Shown here one piece after another: positions 29,380 to 36,910 of a DNA stretch of 64,000 nt; position 1 is the first letter of the stretch; each line of letters opens with the position of its first letter. The position numbers were made by a program, and so were the translations under genes. Source of the DNA: Klebsiella aerogenes KCTC 2190 (lineage in GTDB: Bacteria; Pseudomonadota; Gammaproteobacteria; Enterobacterales; Enterobacteriaceae); assembly GCF_000215745.1 (NCBI RefSeq), contig NC_015663.1:4372779-4436778 (forward strand), written 5' to 3'. A model generated the notes under the pieces. That model did not search any database. It saw nothing but the letters and a program-made list of their open reading frames with translations, and was not told the DNA's origin.

Positions 29380-29408
29380 CTGTGACAATCGTTGTTGCCG
29401 CTGTGACA
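29380..29408. promoter_or_regulatory. Putative FeaR site: 21-bp-spaced direct repeats in feaB-feaR gap
   Basis: CTGTGACA occurs at 29380-29387 and 29401-29408, exactly 21 bp apart. On the feaB strand this reads TGTCACAG twice. The TGNCA core and the 21-bp period match the pair upstream of tynA (TGGCA). Location about 70-100 bases before feaB is right for an AraC-type activator. Confidence 0.6.
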
Positions 29409-29546
29409 GGTCCCGCAATTAAGCACCCAGAAAGGCGGTGAAATGTGCCGCAGGTAATAGTTCTTTCATATACTCCACGCTGCGCTCTTGCCACTCACGG
29501 CATAAATGCAACAATGCAGAAACATCATTATTACAAGGTGCAGACA

Positions 29547-30455
29547 ATGGCGACGGTAGAAAGCGGGCAGGACTATCAGCGTTGGTTAGCGAAGATTAAT
29601 CAGGTATGCGGCCATTTTGCCGCCCGTCCGCTGGGCGACGAATTCCATGGCGAGATTGATGCAAGCTATACCGGTAGTCTCAAAGTCAGTACCGTCACCG
29701 CCCGCGGCGTCAATCTTTACCGCACCCGTAACGAAATCAAACGCGACAACGACGCCTGGTTCTATACCGTTTTTCAGCTCGAAGGCCAGGCGGCTATCGA
29801 GCAGGACGAGCGCCAGGTGGCGCTCGAAGCCGGCGATATCACGCTCATTGATGCCTCGCGCCCCTGTTCTATCTTCTGGCAACACACGTCAAAACAGGCT
29901 TCGCTGCTGCTGCCCCGCCAGCTCGTGGAAAGCCAGCTGCACGGCGGCGACATCAGCATCGCCACCCGGCTGAATAAAACGCTGCCGATGGTCCAGCTCA
30001 GCCAGCGGTTGCTGCAAGAAAGTTTACGCAGCCCGGCGCTCTCAGAAAGCGAAGGCGAAGCGGCGCTGGAGGCTATCATCTGCCTGTTACGCCCAATGCT
30101 GCTGCAACAGGACGCGCCGCCGACGCGCCGCGACAAGCAATTTCAAAAGATCATGGCGTTGATAGATGAGTCGATACAGTCGGAACAGCTGCGTCCGGAG
30201 TGGCTGGCCGGGGAAACCGGCATGTCGGTACGCAGCCTGTACCGCCTGTTTGCCGATAAGGGTCTGGTGGTCGCGCAGTATATTAAAAACCGGCGTCTTG
30301 ACCTGTGCGCCCGGGCGTTACAAAACGCGCACGACGAAGAGAAACTGGCGGGAATTGGCTACAGTTGGGGCTTTAGCGACCATAGCCATTTTTCAACGGC
30401 GTTTAAGCAGCGCTTCGGCGTGTCGCCTGGCGAATACCGCAAGCGCTATCGTTAA
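29547..30455 (+). CDS. feaR: AraC-family activator of amine catabolism FeaR
   Basis: This 302-residue protein has an N-terminal cupin-like effector domain (with WFYTVFQLEGQAAIEQDERQV and ITLIDASRPCS) and a C-terminal AraC double helix-turn-helix (MSVRSLYRLFADKGLV and WGFSDHSHFSTAFKQRFGVSPGEYR). In E. coli, FeaR activates feaB and tynA in response to aromatic amines or aldehydes. The ATG at 29547 follows AAGGTG and gives the family length; the frame is open upstream to 29445 but that part is not conserved. It ends directly against the ydbL stop, with no gap. Confidence 0.94.
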   Translation: MATVESGQDYQRWLAKINQVCGHFAARPLGDEFHGEIDASYTGSLKVSTVTARGVNLYRTRNEIKRDNDAWFYTVFQLEGQAAIEQDERQVALEAGDITLIDASRPCSIFWQHTSKQASLLLPRQLVESQLHGGDISIATRLNKTLPMVQLSQRLLQESLRSPALSESEGEAALEAIICLLRPMLLQQDAPPTRRDKQFQKIMALIDESIQSEQLRPEWLAGETGMSVRSLYRLFADKGLVVAQYIKNRRLDLCARALQNAHDEEKLAGIGYSWGFSDHSHFSTAFKQRFGVSPGEYRKRYR

Positions 30456-30779
30456 CTATTTGCGCAACCATTTACCGTTAATCCCCTGCACATATTCTCC
30501 CGGCTGCGCGCGGGCGACCAGTTTCTGTCCGGCCATTTTCGCCACCTCATCCACCGGCAGATTATTGTCGTCCGCCAGTTGCTGGTAGCTTTCGCTGCGC
30601 GCGGCATTAATCTGTTTAACTAGCGCCAACGTCTGCGCATCCTGTTTCAGCGGTGCCAGATAGCCGTTCAGCGTCTCCCCCACTCGACCCTGCGCCCGCG
30701 CCTCATTCAAGGTCAGCGCCAGCGCCGGGCTACTCAACAGCATTAACGCCAGGGTGGCAGTCAGCAGTCGTTTTCTCAT
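30456..30779 (-). CDS. ydbL: YdbL, DUF1318 periplasmic protein
   Basis: This 107-residue protein has a signal peptide (residues 1-21, ending ALA) followed by the DUF1318 segment (LNEARAQGRVGETLNGYLAPL ... VDEVAKMAGQKL). It is the last gene of ydbH-ynbE-ydbL. In E. coli, YdbL is reported to modulate the YdbH-YnbE bridge that helps phospholipids reach the outer membrane. Seven bases separate it from ynbE. The stop codons of ydbL and feaR are adjacent with no spacer and no hairpin. Confidence 0.92.
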   Translation of the reverse strand: MRKRLLTATLALMLLSSPALALTLNEARAQGRVGETLNGYLAPLKQDAQTLALVKQINAARSESYQQLADDNNLPVDEVAKMAGQKLVARAQPGEYVQGINGKWLRK

Positions 30780-30786
30780 TATCGCC

Positions 30787-30972
30787 TCAGAACAGATCGC
30801 TACGTGACTTCAGCAAATTTTCGACATCCTTATCCACCTTAATATGAATCTCATGCTCAATTTTGACATTCATATTGATGGTGATCGGCTCCTTGGACGC
30901 GGCGATTTCAATACGCGGCGTACAGCCTGCCAGCAGCAGGGTCGCCAGCGCCGCGGCGAACAGTTTTATCAT
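30787..30972 (-). CDS. ynbE: YnbE outer membrane lipoprotein
   Basis: This 61-residue lipoprotein has a signal peptide and lipobox LLAGC (Cys at residue 17), then a short beta-prone segment (PITINMNVKIEHEIHIKVDKDV). In E. coli, YnbE multimers cap the C-terminal end of YdbH and link it to the outer membrane, forming an intermembrane bridge. Its ATG overlaps the ydbH stop by four bases (30969-30972), so the two are made together. Confidence 0.93.
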   Translation of the reverse strand: MIKLFAAALATLLLAGCTPRIEIAASKEPITINMNVKIEHEIHIKVDKDVENLLKSRSDLF

Positions 30973-33602
30973 TTTGGTTCCTTACATGTATCCGTACAGC
31001 GCGGGGCGGGCAGTTTTGCATTCTGCTCAAGCCATGCCTGCAAATTATCGCCGAAGCGCAAGCTGCGCCACAGATCGAAAATATTCTCTTCATGGGTATA
31101 GTTTAAATGCACGGTGCTGCTTTTTCCGTCCACCCGGCTGGTGCCGCTAATCGCCGCGCTCATCGTCAGCTTGCCGAGATTATCAAGGTTGATGCGCGTC
31201 CATGATTTCGAGACTTCCATGTAGCGTAGCCAGTTAATTGCCGCGCCGGCGGAGACGTTATCGGCCACCAACGCATCGGCGGTGTCTTTATCCAGCCGCA
31301 GGGTCATCGGGCCGGGGTTGCTAAACCAGCCGTCTTTAATGATCCATTTATCGTTGTTCAGCCATAACGGTAACGCGCCGTTAAACGCGCCAGAGACCGC
31401 AAATTGTTTTACTTTGATGGCGCTTATCAACTCACTGCTGGAGATATTCTGCAGACGCAGCAGCGCCGGTTGATGCTGCGGCATCCTTAGCTGCTGCATG
31501 GACAGCTTGCCGCCAAGGATATCAACATTAACGTTGCTCAATTCCAGCGGATCCTGCTCGCTCCAGGGCCATGTTCCCTGGAGATCGGCACTCAGATTTT
31601 TGGCGGTGAACTGGTTGACGATTTCGCCAATACGCAGTGAAACCGGACGGCGGGTACCGAGCTGCCAGCTCCCGCCGCTGAAGCGGAATGGCAGAACAAA
31701 GTCGACGCCGTTGATCTGGTTGTCCGGCATCCAGGCGCTACCGCCTTTTAAGACGCCGTGGCCCCCGGCCTCAAAGCCCTGCCCGGCTGCCGCGGAGAAC
31801 GCCACCTGCGCATACATATCACCTTCACGCAGGGTCATTTTCCAGTCCGGCGGGATCAGCGGCTGGAATACGCTTAGCGCCTGTTTCGGCCACCATGCCT
31901 GGCCACGCAAGCGTTCGCCGTCCCAACGGCCGGTCAGACGAATCGGGCCGATTTTCTCCGCGTGTAATGAGCCGTTAAACAGGAACCAGGTCGGATCGCG
32001 GCCATCAATATTGAATTTGAGCGTTGACGGCGGCAGAACGCTGCCGCCGCTGAAGGTGGTTTTACCGGCATCCAGCGACAACGCCCCGCTAAATTTCGGA
32101 TGCTGTTCATTACGCAACCAGTGAATGGGTTTATCGAGGGTCAGGCGCGGCGTGCTGACCAGCATGGTGCCGTACTGTAGCTTATCGAACCCGGTCGACA
32201 GGCTGTTAAGAATAATGGCGCTATCCCGCCACTCACCGGCGCCTTTCACATCCCAGCGCGCCTGCATCGGCGTAAAGTGACCATCGCCCCAATAACGCCA
32301 CGACCAGCGACCGCGGTCGGGCATAAAATTGTCGGCCTGCCCATCCAGATGCAGGGTAAAATCGCCCATTTCCTGTTCATGGGCGCGCAGTATCGCCTGC
32401 AGGCGGCCATCCACCCCCTGCTGGGTCACTTTCACCCCCGCCAACGGCAGACGGATCTCATCGATGTTCAGCGAGTCAATCACCCGCCCGCGTGAACGCA
32501 GCAGCGCGCCGGGATGGAAAGCCAGCTCTGGCGTCATCAGCGGGCCGCTGAGTTTTGCGGGCAGCACGGCATAAAAAATCATATCGTCGAGCTTGGCTTC
32601 GCCGGTCAGGCTGAGCGGCATGTCGCTGTGGTCCATGCTTAGCTTACCTGGGCCAATATTCAGCACGGCGTTGCCTTTACCCGCTTCGCCGTGCGTTAAC
32701 ACGTTGAGCCGGCCGCTGATTTCCATCTCCTCGGTGCCTTTCTGCCAGTCACCAAACGAAAGCGCCACCCGCCCACTAAGCGGATAGCCGGCATACACCG
32801 TGTTCCAGCGCCCATCGCTGATGGTGATACGTTCAGGGGTGATCTCCCACGGCAGGTCGAGCATCGGCTCGACCTCACCGCGCGGCGTGACCAGCAGCTG
32901 GCCGCGGTTTTTCTGCCATTCCAGTTCCGCATCCACCAGACCCGGCGTTTGTGGGAACTCGAAGGTGCTGACCAGATGGCCATCGACCGGTAGACCATCC
33001 GGCACCAGCGGCATTTCGAATTCACCGACCAGCTTAACCGGCGCCTGATCGTCCACCAGCCGCGCGCTGAAATTGCTGACCGTTAAGGTCTGGCCGCGCA
33101 GTTTCGCCTGTAACGTGACCTCTTTGCCTGAATAACCGATATCCTGCTGCCCAGGCGTCAACGACATCACCAGTTTCCCCTGCCATTTTTCCCACGGCGA
33201 CAGGCGCAGATTGTCGATAGTTAACCAACTATAAGGCAGCATCGATTGCCACTCGGCGAGAGTTCGCGGCGCGCCGGAGAGCGGCTCGCTGGCGGGGATC
33301 TTAGCCAGGCAGGCGCTATTGATATCCAGTTCACTCAGGTGTAGCCGCCAGCGGCTGGGACGGGTAAGGCGCGCGTTGCTGACACGAGCAATTTCACAAT
33401 CGCCCACCAGGTAGCGTAAATCGGGGATAATCAACGAGGAGCGCGTCAGGCGCGGACTTTCGCCAAGCGAGATACGCGTGCCGACCGGCAGCCAGATACC
33501 CGCCAGCGTCGGAACCCAATGCGTTAATGTGGCCAGCAGGGCCAACGGCAGCAAAATTAGAGCTAATAACAGCGCAAGAGCGGCTTTATATTTACCCTTC
33601 AT
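30969..33602 (-). CDS. ydbH: AsmA-like intermembrane bridge protein YdbH
   Basis: This 877-residue protein has one N-terminal transmembrane segment (about residues 9-30) and then a long beta-strand-rich periplasmic body with a C-terminal DUF2950/dicarboxylate-type AsmA-like region. YdbH, TamB and YhdP are redundant phospholipid conduits between the inner and outer membranes in E. coli. The start MKGKYKAAL at 33602 is the first in-frame ATG after the hydrophilic stop region. It forms one operon with ynbE and ydbL. Confidence 0.93.
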   Translation of the reverse strand: MKGKYKAALALLLALILLPLALLATLTHWVPTLAGIWLPVGTRISLGESPRLTRSSLIIPDLRYLVGDCEIARVSNARLTRPSRWRLHLSELDINSACLAKIPASEPLSGAPRTLAEWQSMLPYSWLTIDNLRLSPWEKWQGKLVMSLTPGQQDIGYSGKEVTLQAKLRGQTLTVSNFSARLVDDQAPVKLVGEFEMPLVPDGLPVDGHLVSTFEFPQTPGLVDAELEWQKNRGQLLVTPRGEVEPMLDLPWEITPERITISDGRWNTVYAGYPLSGRVALSFGDWQKGTEEMEISGRLNVLTHGEAGKGNAVLNIGPGKLSMDHSDMPLSLTGEAKLDDMIFYAVLPAKLSGPLMTPELAFHPGALLRSRGRVIDSLNIDEIRLPLAGVKVTQQGVDGRLQAILRAHEQEMGDFTLHLDGQADNFMPDRGRWSWRYWGDGHFTPMQARWDVKGAGEWRDSAIILNSLSTGFDKLQYGTMLVSTPRLTLDKPIHWLRNEQHPKFSGALSLDAGKTTFSGGSVLPPSTLKFNIDGRDPTWFLFNGSLHAEKIGPIRLTGRWDGERLRGQAWWPKQALSVFQPLIPPDWKMTLREGDMYAQVAFSAAAGQGFEAGGHGVLKGGSAWMPDNQINGVDFVLPFRFSGGSWQLGTRRPVSLRIGEIVNQFTAKNLSADLQGTWPWSEQDPLELSNVNVDILGGKLSMQQLRMPQHQPALLRLQNISSSELISAIKVKQFAVSGAFNGALPLWLNNDKWIIKDGWFSNPGPMTLRLDKDTADALVADNVSAGAAINWLRYMEVSKSWTRINLDNLGKLTMSAAISGTSRVDGKSSTVHLNYTHEENIFDLWRSLRFGDNLQAWLEQNAKLPAPRCTDTCKEPK

Positions 33603-33788
33603 GGGCAGTCAAATCCTGATTCTAAGTAAAAGCCGATAGGCGCCTATTGTGGCACGTTCGACCCGCGAGTGAAAGTTACCGTCCTGATTAAGGATAGTCG
33701 CACTCATTTCTGCTGAATAACTATTTAGTCTTCGTTTAAATTGTGCCTGCGACACTTGGAAAAACAGGTAATAAGGAGCCGTTATTCC

Positions 33789-34289
33789 GTGGAGCTCATT
33801 ATCTCGCTGATCGAACGCGCCCAGAGCCATTATTCATTGGTATTACTGATTGTTTTTCTGCTGACCTTCAGTAAATCCTGCGCCCTCATCTCTTTTGTGA
33901 TCCCCGGTACCTCGGGTTTGCTGGTGCTCGGAGCCCTTGCCTCAACCAGCATCGGTCATTTCCTGTTAATGTGGCTAAGCGCCAGCCTGGGCGCAATCGG
34001 CGGATTCTGGCTCTCATGGCAAATTGGCCGGCGCTATCAGCATCATCTGCAACGCCTGCGCTGGCTCAGCGCCGAACGCGTGCTGCGTAGCCAGCTATTC
34101 CTGCGCCGTCACGGCGGTTGGGCGGTGTTCTTCGGCCGTTTTCTGTCGCCGCTGCGCGCAACGTTACCGCTGGTCACCGGCGCCAGCGGTACATCGCTAT
34201 GGCGTTTCCAGATTGCCAATGTGGCATCGGGTTTACTCTGGCCATTTATCCTGCTGGCGCCGGGGGCATTCAGCCTCAGTTTTTGGTGA
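33789..34289 (+). CDS. DedA-family membrane protein (GTG start)
   Basis: This is a hydrophobic protein of about 166 residues with four or more membrane segments. The DedA-type motifs include the re-entrant loop (VIPGTSGLLVLGAL) and FFGRFLSPLRATLPLVTGAS with the conserved Phe-x-Arg-Phe and Gly. The GTG at 33789 has a good ribosome site (AAGGAG at 33773-33778); the upstream ATG frame is less likely. DedA proteins recycle undecaprenyl phosphate or scramble phospholipids and maintain proton-motive force. It is shorter than typical (about 200 residues), ending soon after the loop, so its exact role is unclear. Confidence 0.8.
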   Translation: MELIISLIERAQSHYSLVLLIVFLLTFSKSCALISFVIPGTSGLLVLGALASTSIGHFLLMWLSASLGAIGGFWLSWQIGRRYQHHLQRLRWLSAERVLRSQLFLRRHGGWAVFFGRFLSPLRATLPLVTGASGTSLWRFQIANVASGLLWPFILLAPGAFSLSFW

Positions 34290-34401
34290 AACGTATTGTC
34301 TTTTAAAGAGATTTCTTAAGACTGCGATATGCTCTAGAATTAATATCATAACCTGATGATTAAACTAATTTTTAATATTTGTAAGATTATTTTAATTATG
34401 C

Positions 34402-34414
34402 TACCGTGACGGTA
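34402..34414. promoter_or_regulatory. Palindrome upstream of ldhA, possible operator
   Basis: TACCGT and ACGGTA form a perfect 6-bp inverted repeat around one G, 21 bases before the ldhA ATG. TATTAT (34413-34418), a near-ideal -10 hexamer, overlaps its right arm. A regulator bound here would block RNA polymerase. The -35 is unclear and no named regulator fits. Confidence 0.35.
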
Positions 34415-34435
34415 TTATCACTAGAGGAAAGCCTT

Positions 34436-35425
34436 ATGAAAATCGCTGTTTATAGTACCAAGCAGTACGATAAAAAGTATCTGCAGCATGTTAACGACGC
34501 ATACGGCTTTGAACTGGAATTTTTCGATTTCCTGCTGACCGAAAAGACCGCGAAAACGGCCAACGGCTGTGAAGCGGTATGTATCTTCGTTAATGACGAC
34601 GGTAGCCGCCCGGTGCTGGAAGAGCTAAAAGCCCACGGCGTGAAATATATCGCGCTGCGCTGCGCCGGCTTTAACAACGTCGATCTTGAGGCGGCTAAAG
34701 AGCTGGGCCTGCGCGTCGTGCGCGTCCCGGCCTACTCGCCGGAAGCCGTTGCTGAACACGCCATCGGTATGATGATGTCGTTGAACCGTCGCATTCATCG
34801 CGCCTATCAGCGTACCCGCGATGCCAACTTCTCGCTGGAAGGGCTGACCGGCTTCACGATGTACGGTAAAACCGCAGGGGTGATCGGCACCGGTAAAATC
34901 GGCGTTGCGACGCTGCGGATCCTCAAAGGTTTCGGTATGCGCCTGCTGGCGTTTGATCCCTATCCGAGCGCGGCGGCGCTGGATCTCGGCGTTGAATATG
35001 TCGACCTGCCGACGCTGTACGCGCAGTCCGACGTCATCTCCCTGCACTGCCCGCTTACCAACGAAAACTATCACCTGCTCAACCAGGCGGCATTCGATCA
35101 GATGAAAGACGGCGTGATGGTCATTAATACCAGCCGCGGCGCGCTTATCGATTCACAAGCGGCTATCGACGCGCTGAAGCATCAGAAAATCGGCGCGCTG
35201 GGAATGGACGTGTATGAAAATGAACGCGATCTGTTCTTTGAAGATAAATCGAATGATGTCATCCAGGATGACGTGTTCCGCCGGCTCTCCGCCTGCCACA
35301 ACGTCCTGTTTACCGGGCACCAGGCATTCCTGACGGCTGAGGCGCTGATCGGTATTTCCGAGACAACGCTTGGCAATCTGCAGCAGGTAGCTAAGGGCGA
35401 AACCTGCCCGAACGCGCTGGTCTAA
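34436..35425 (+). CDS. ldhA: Fermentative D-lactate dehydrogenase
   Basis: This 329-residue D-2-hydroxyacid dehydrogenase matches E. coli LdhA in length and sequence. It has the NAD motif GVIGTGKIG (about residues 150-158), the substrate Arg in NTSRGALID (about 235), the Glu in MDVYENERD (about 264) and the catalytic His in FTGHQAFLT (about 296). It reduces pyruvate to D-lactate with NADH under fermentation. The ATG at 34436 follows an AGAGGAAAG ribosome site; ten extra upstream codons are rejected. A GC-rich hairpin at 35442-35465 follows. Confidence 0.97.
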   Translation: MKIAVYSTKQYDKKYLQHVNDAYGFELEFFDFLLTEKTAKTANGCEAVCIFVNDDGSRPVLEELKAHGVKYIALRCAGFNNVDLEAAKELGLRVVRVPAYSPEAVAEHAIGMMMSLNRRIHRAYQRTRDANFSLEGLTGFTMYGKTAGVIGTGKIGVATLRILKGFGMRLLAFDPYPSAAALDLGVEYVDLPTLYAQSDVISLHCPLTNENYHLLNQAAFDQMKDGVMVINTSRGALIDSQAAIDALKHQKIGALGMDVYENERDLFFEDKSNDVIQDDVFRRLSACHNVLFTGHQAFLTAEALIGISETTLGNLQQVAKGETCPNALV

Positions 35426-35441
35426 GCTTCTTTCCCCTTTT

Positions 35442-35465
35442 GTGCTCCCCGCTAACGGGGGGCAC
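35442..35465 (+). terminator. Hairpin after ldhA
   Basis: GTGCTCCCCG (35442-35451) and CGGGGGGCAC (35456-35465) pair almost perfectly with a CTAA-type loop. No strong T-run follows, so termination may be partial. Confidence 0.6.
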
Positions 35466-35550
35466 ATTCAGACAATCCCCACAGATCCTGCCTGCATTAC
35501 AGTTACACTGTTTTTCGTTTTATTGATATGACAAATGTTTTGGAGTACGA

Positions 35551-35973
35551 ATGAATAAGTTTGCTGCACTGCTGGCGGCGGGCATGCTGCTATCGGGCTG
35601 CGTATACAACAGCAAAGTTTCTACCAACGCCGAACAACTACAACATCACCGTTTTGTGCTGACCAGCGTTAACGGCCAGGCGCTACCGGCAAGCCAGACG
35701 CCGCCGCCGGAAATTAGCTTCGGCGAAAAAATGTATGTGTCAGGCACGATGTGCAACGGCTTCAGCGGCGAGGGCAAGCTGTCAGACGGCGAGCTAAAAG
35801 TTGAACAGCTGGCGATGACGCGTAAGCTGTGCGCGGATCCACAGCGGAACGCGCTGGATAATACCCTCAGCAAAATGCTGCGCGATGGCGCGCAGGTCGA
35901 TCTGACGGAGAATCAGCTCACGCTGGCGACCGCCGACCAATCGCTGGTATATAAACTCGCCGATTTAATGTAA
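35551..35973 (+). CDS. hslJ: HslJ, META-domain outer membrane lipoprotein
   Basis: This 140-residue protein has a signal peptide and lipobox LLSGC (Cys at residue 17), followed by a META (DUF306) domain with LTSVNGQALPAS, MYVSGTMCNGFSGEGKL and a conserved Cys pair. HslJ is a heat-inducible protein linked to novobiocin resistance in E. coli. TTGGAG precedes the ATG. Its position after ldhA is the same as in E. coli. Confidence 0.93.
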   Translation: MNKFAALLAAGMLLSGCVYNSKVSTNAEQLQHHRFVLTSVNGQALPASQTPPPEISFGEKMYVSGTMCNGFSGEGKLSDGELKVEQLAMTRKLCADPQRNALDNTLSKMLRDGAQVDLTENQLTLATADQSLVYKLADLM

Positions 35974-35989
35974 CCACACGCCTTGCGTA

Positions 35990-36256
35990 TTAGTAGTTTC
36001 CGCAGCTTCCGCCCGCTAAGGCCTGCTCACTGCAGCGTTTACCGTTCGGTAGCGCGCACATGCCAATAGCGGTGCCATCAAGCTGGCGGGCAACCGATAA
36101 TGAACCGCCAACCATCGCGCAATTCGCCTGGCCGCTGTCGCTCATCGCCGCGCGCATGCCGGGCGGTACGTGTGCCGCGGTGGCTTGTTGCACCGGCTCG
36201 TTACTACAAGCCGACAGTAATAACGCCGCACATCCCACTAAAAACGCAGCTCGCAT
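35990..36256 (-). CDS. ydbJ: YdbJ, DUF333 lipoprotein
   Basis: This 88-residue small lipoprotein has lipobox LLLSAC (Cys at residue 17), then a DUF333 domain with paired cysteines (NCAMVGGSLSVARQLDGTAIGMCALPNGKRCSEQAL). The ATG at 36256 has a strong purine-rich ribosome site (AGGGGGAGAGG). The longer open frame to 36373 lacks a signal peptide and is rejected. Function is unknown; E. coli ydbJ sits at the same place. Confidence 0.88.
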   Translation of the reverse strand: MRAAFLVGCAALLLSACSNEPVQQATAAHVPPGMRAAMSDSGQANCAMVGGSLSVARQLDGTAIGMCALPNGKRCSEQALAGGSCGNY

Positions 36257-36910
36257 CCTCTCCCCCTTCAGAAACATCTTAGAATAAACAAACTCAAGAA
36301 TAATAGGCAGCGCAGCGCCTGCCGTCGAGAGGCGAAATACGTATTTATGCGCCTCATTAACATTTTCTAGCAAATTTTCCGCTTAAAGCTTGATCTCGTC
36401 AGGCAAAGCGCCGCAGCAGCGCGGCTTTCATTCCAGCGCTAAATATTTTCCCGACGAAAAAATCACGCTTGCAGCGATCGGGTTTCATAGTTTGCGAATG
36501 GTGATTGCGGTGCCGGGTGCCTCCCGGTGAATTAGCCAGTTCGAACTAATTCGCGTGCTAATTTTCGCCAACAGGAGACTGAACTGAACGCTCCGCCGCA
36601 GAGGGGAATTCACCGCAGCAAATAAATAGCACGCGATTGCCGGTTGGCTAAAAGCTATTAAATTTAAAAATAGATTTTGCTTTGTTTAAGCGGTGCAGCG
36701 TAGGTATCCGTCAACACCTTCTTCGACCCTTTACCAGTCATATTTTTGTTTTTCCGCCAAAAAATTGATCCAAACATAGATAAGGACATTCCCAAGGACA
36801 CAAATGCGAAAATGGCCGCGGCGGGCGTTTGCTAAAATGAAAGCATAATTACAGGACTCGTCGCCGTTTCACGGGTCCCTTCTTTTTGCGCAATGTAAGG
36901 GTGTCTTCTT
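36257..36910. other. 654-bp gap before ydbK with a long-range stem
   Basis: No protein gene is convincing here. A structured segment at 36532-36651 is described separately, and a CCGGG/CCCGG hairpin lies at 36513-36527. The last 100 bases hold the ydbK promoter and leader, with a plausible -10 CATAAT at 36844-36849. In E. coli, ydbK responds to SoxS, but I see no good SoxS box. Confidence 0.5.
36532..36651. other. Candidate structured RNA or cruciform with nested inverted repeats
   Basis: TTAGCCA (36532-36538) pairs with TGGCTAA (36645-36651), and inside it TCGCGTGCTA (36551-36560) pairs perfectly with TAGCACGCGA (36627-36636). The 10-bp inner stem encloses 66 bases, and AGTTCGAACT (36539-36548) is itself a palindrome. 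A CCGGG/CCCGG hairpin sits just upstream. Nested arms in the right order suggest a folded RNA. No open frame with a ribosome site fits inside. Confidence 0.45.

Noticed and set aside
36539..36548. GTTCGAA resembling a tRNA T-loop
   Set aside because: No acceptor, D-arm or anticodon stem can be drawn around it; it is the centre of a palindrome in a different structure.
36815..36840. SoxS/MarA-type box before ydbK
   Set aside because: The right half (GCTAAAA) is fair but the expected GCAC half is absent.
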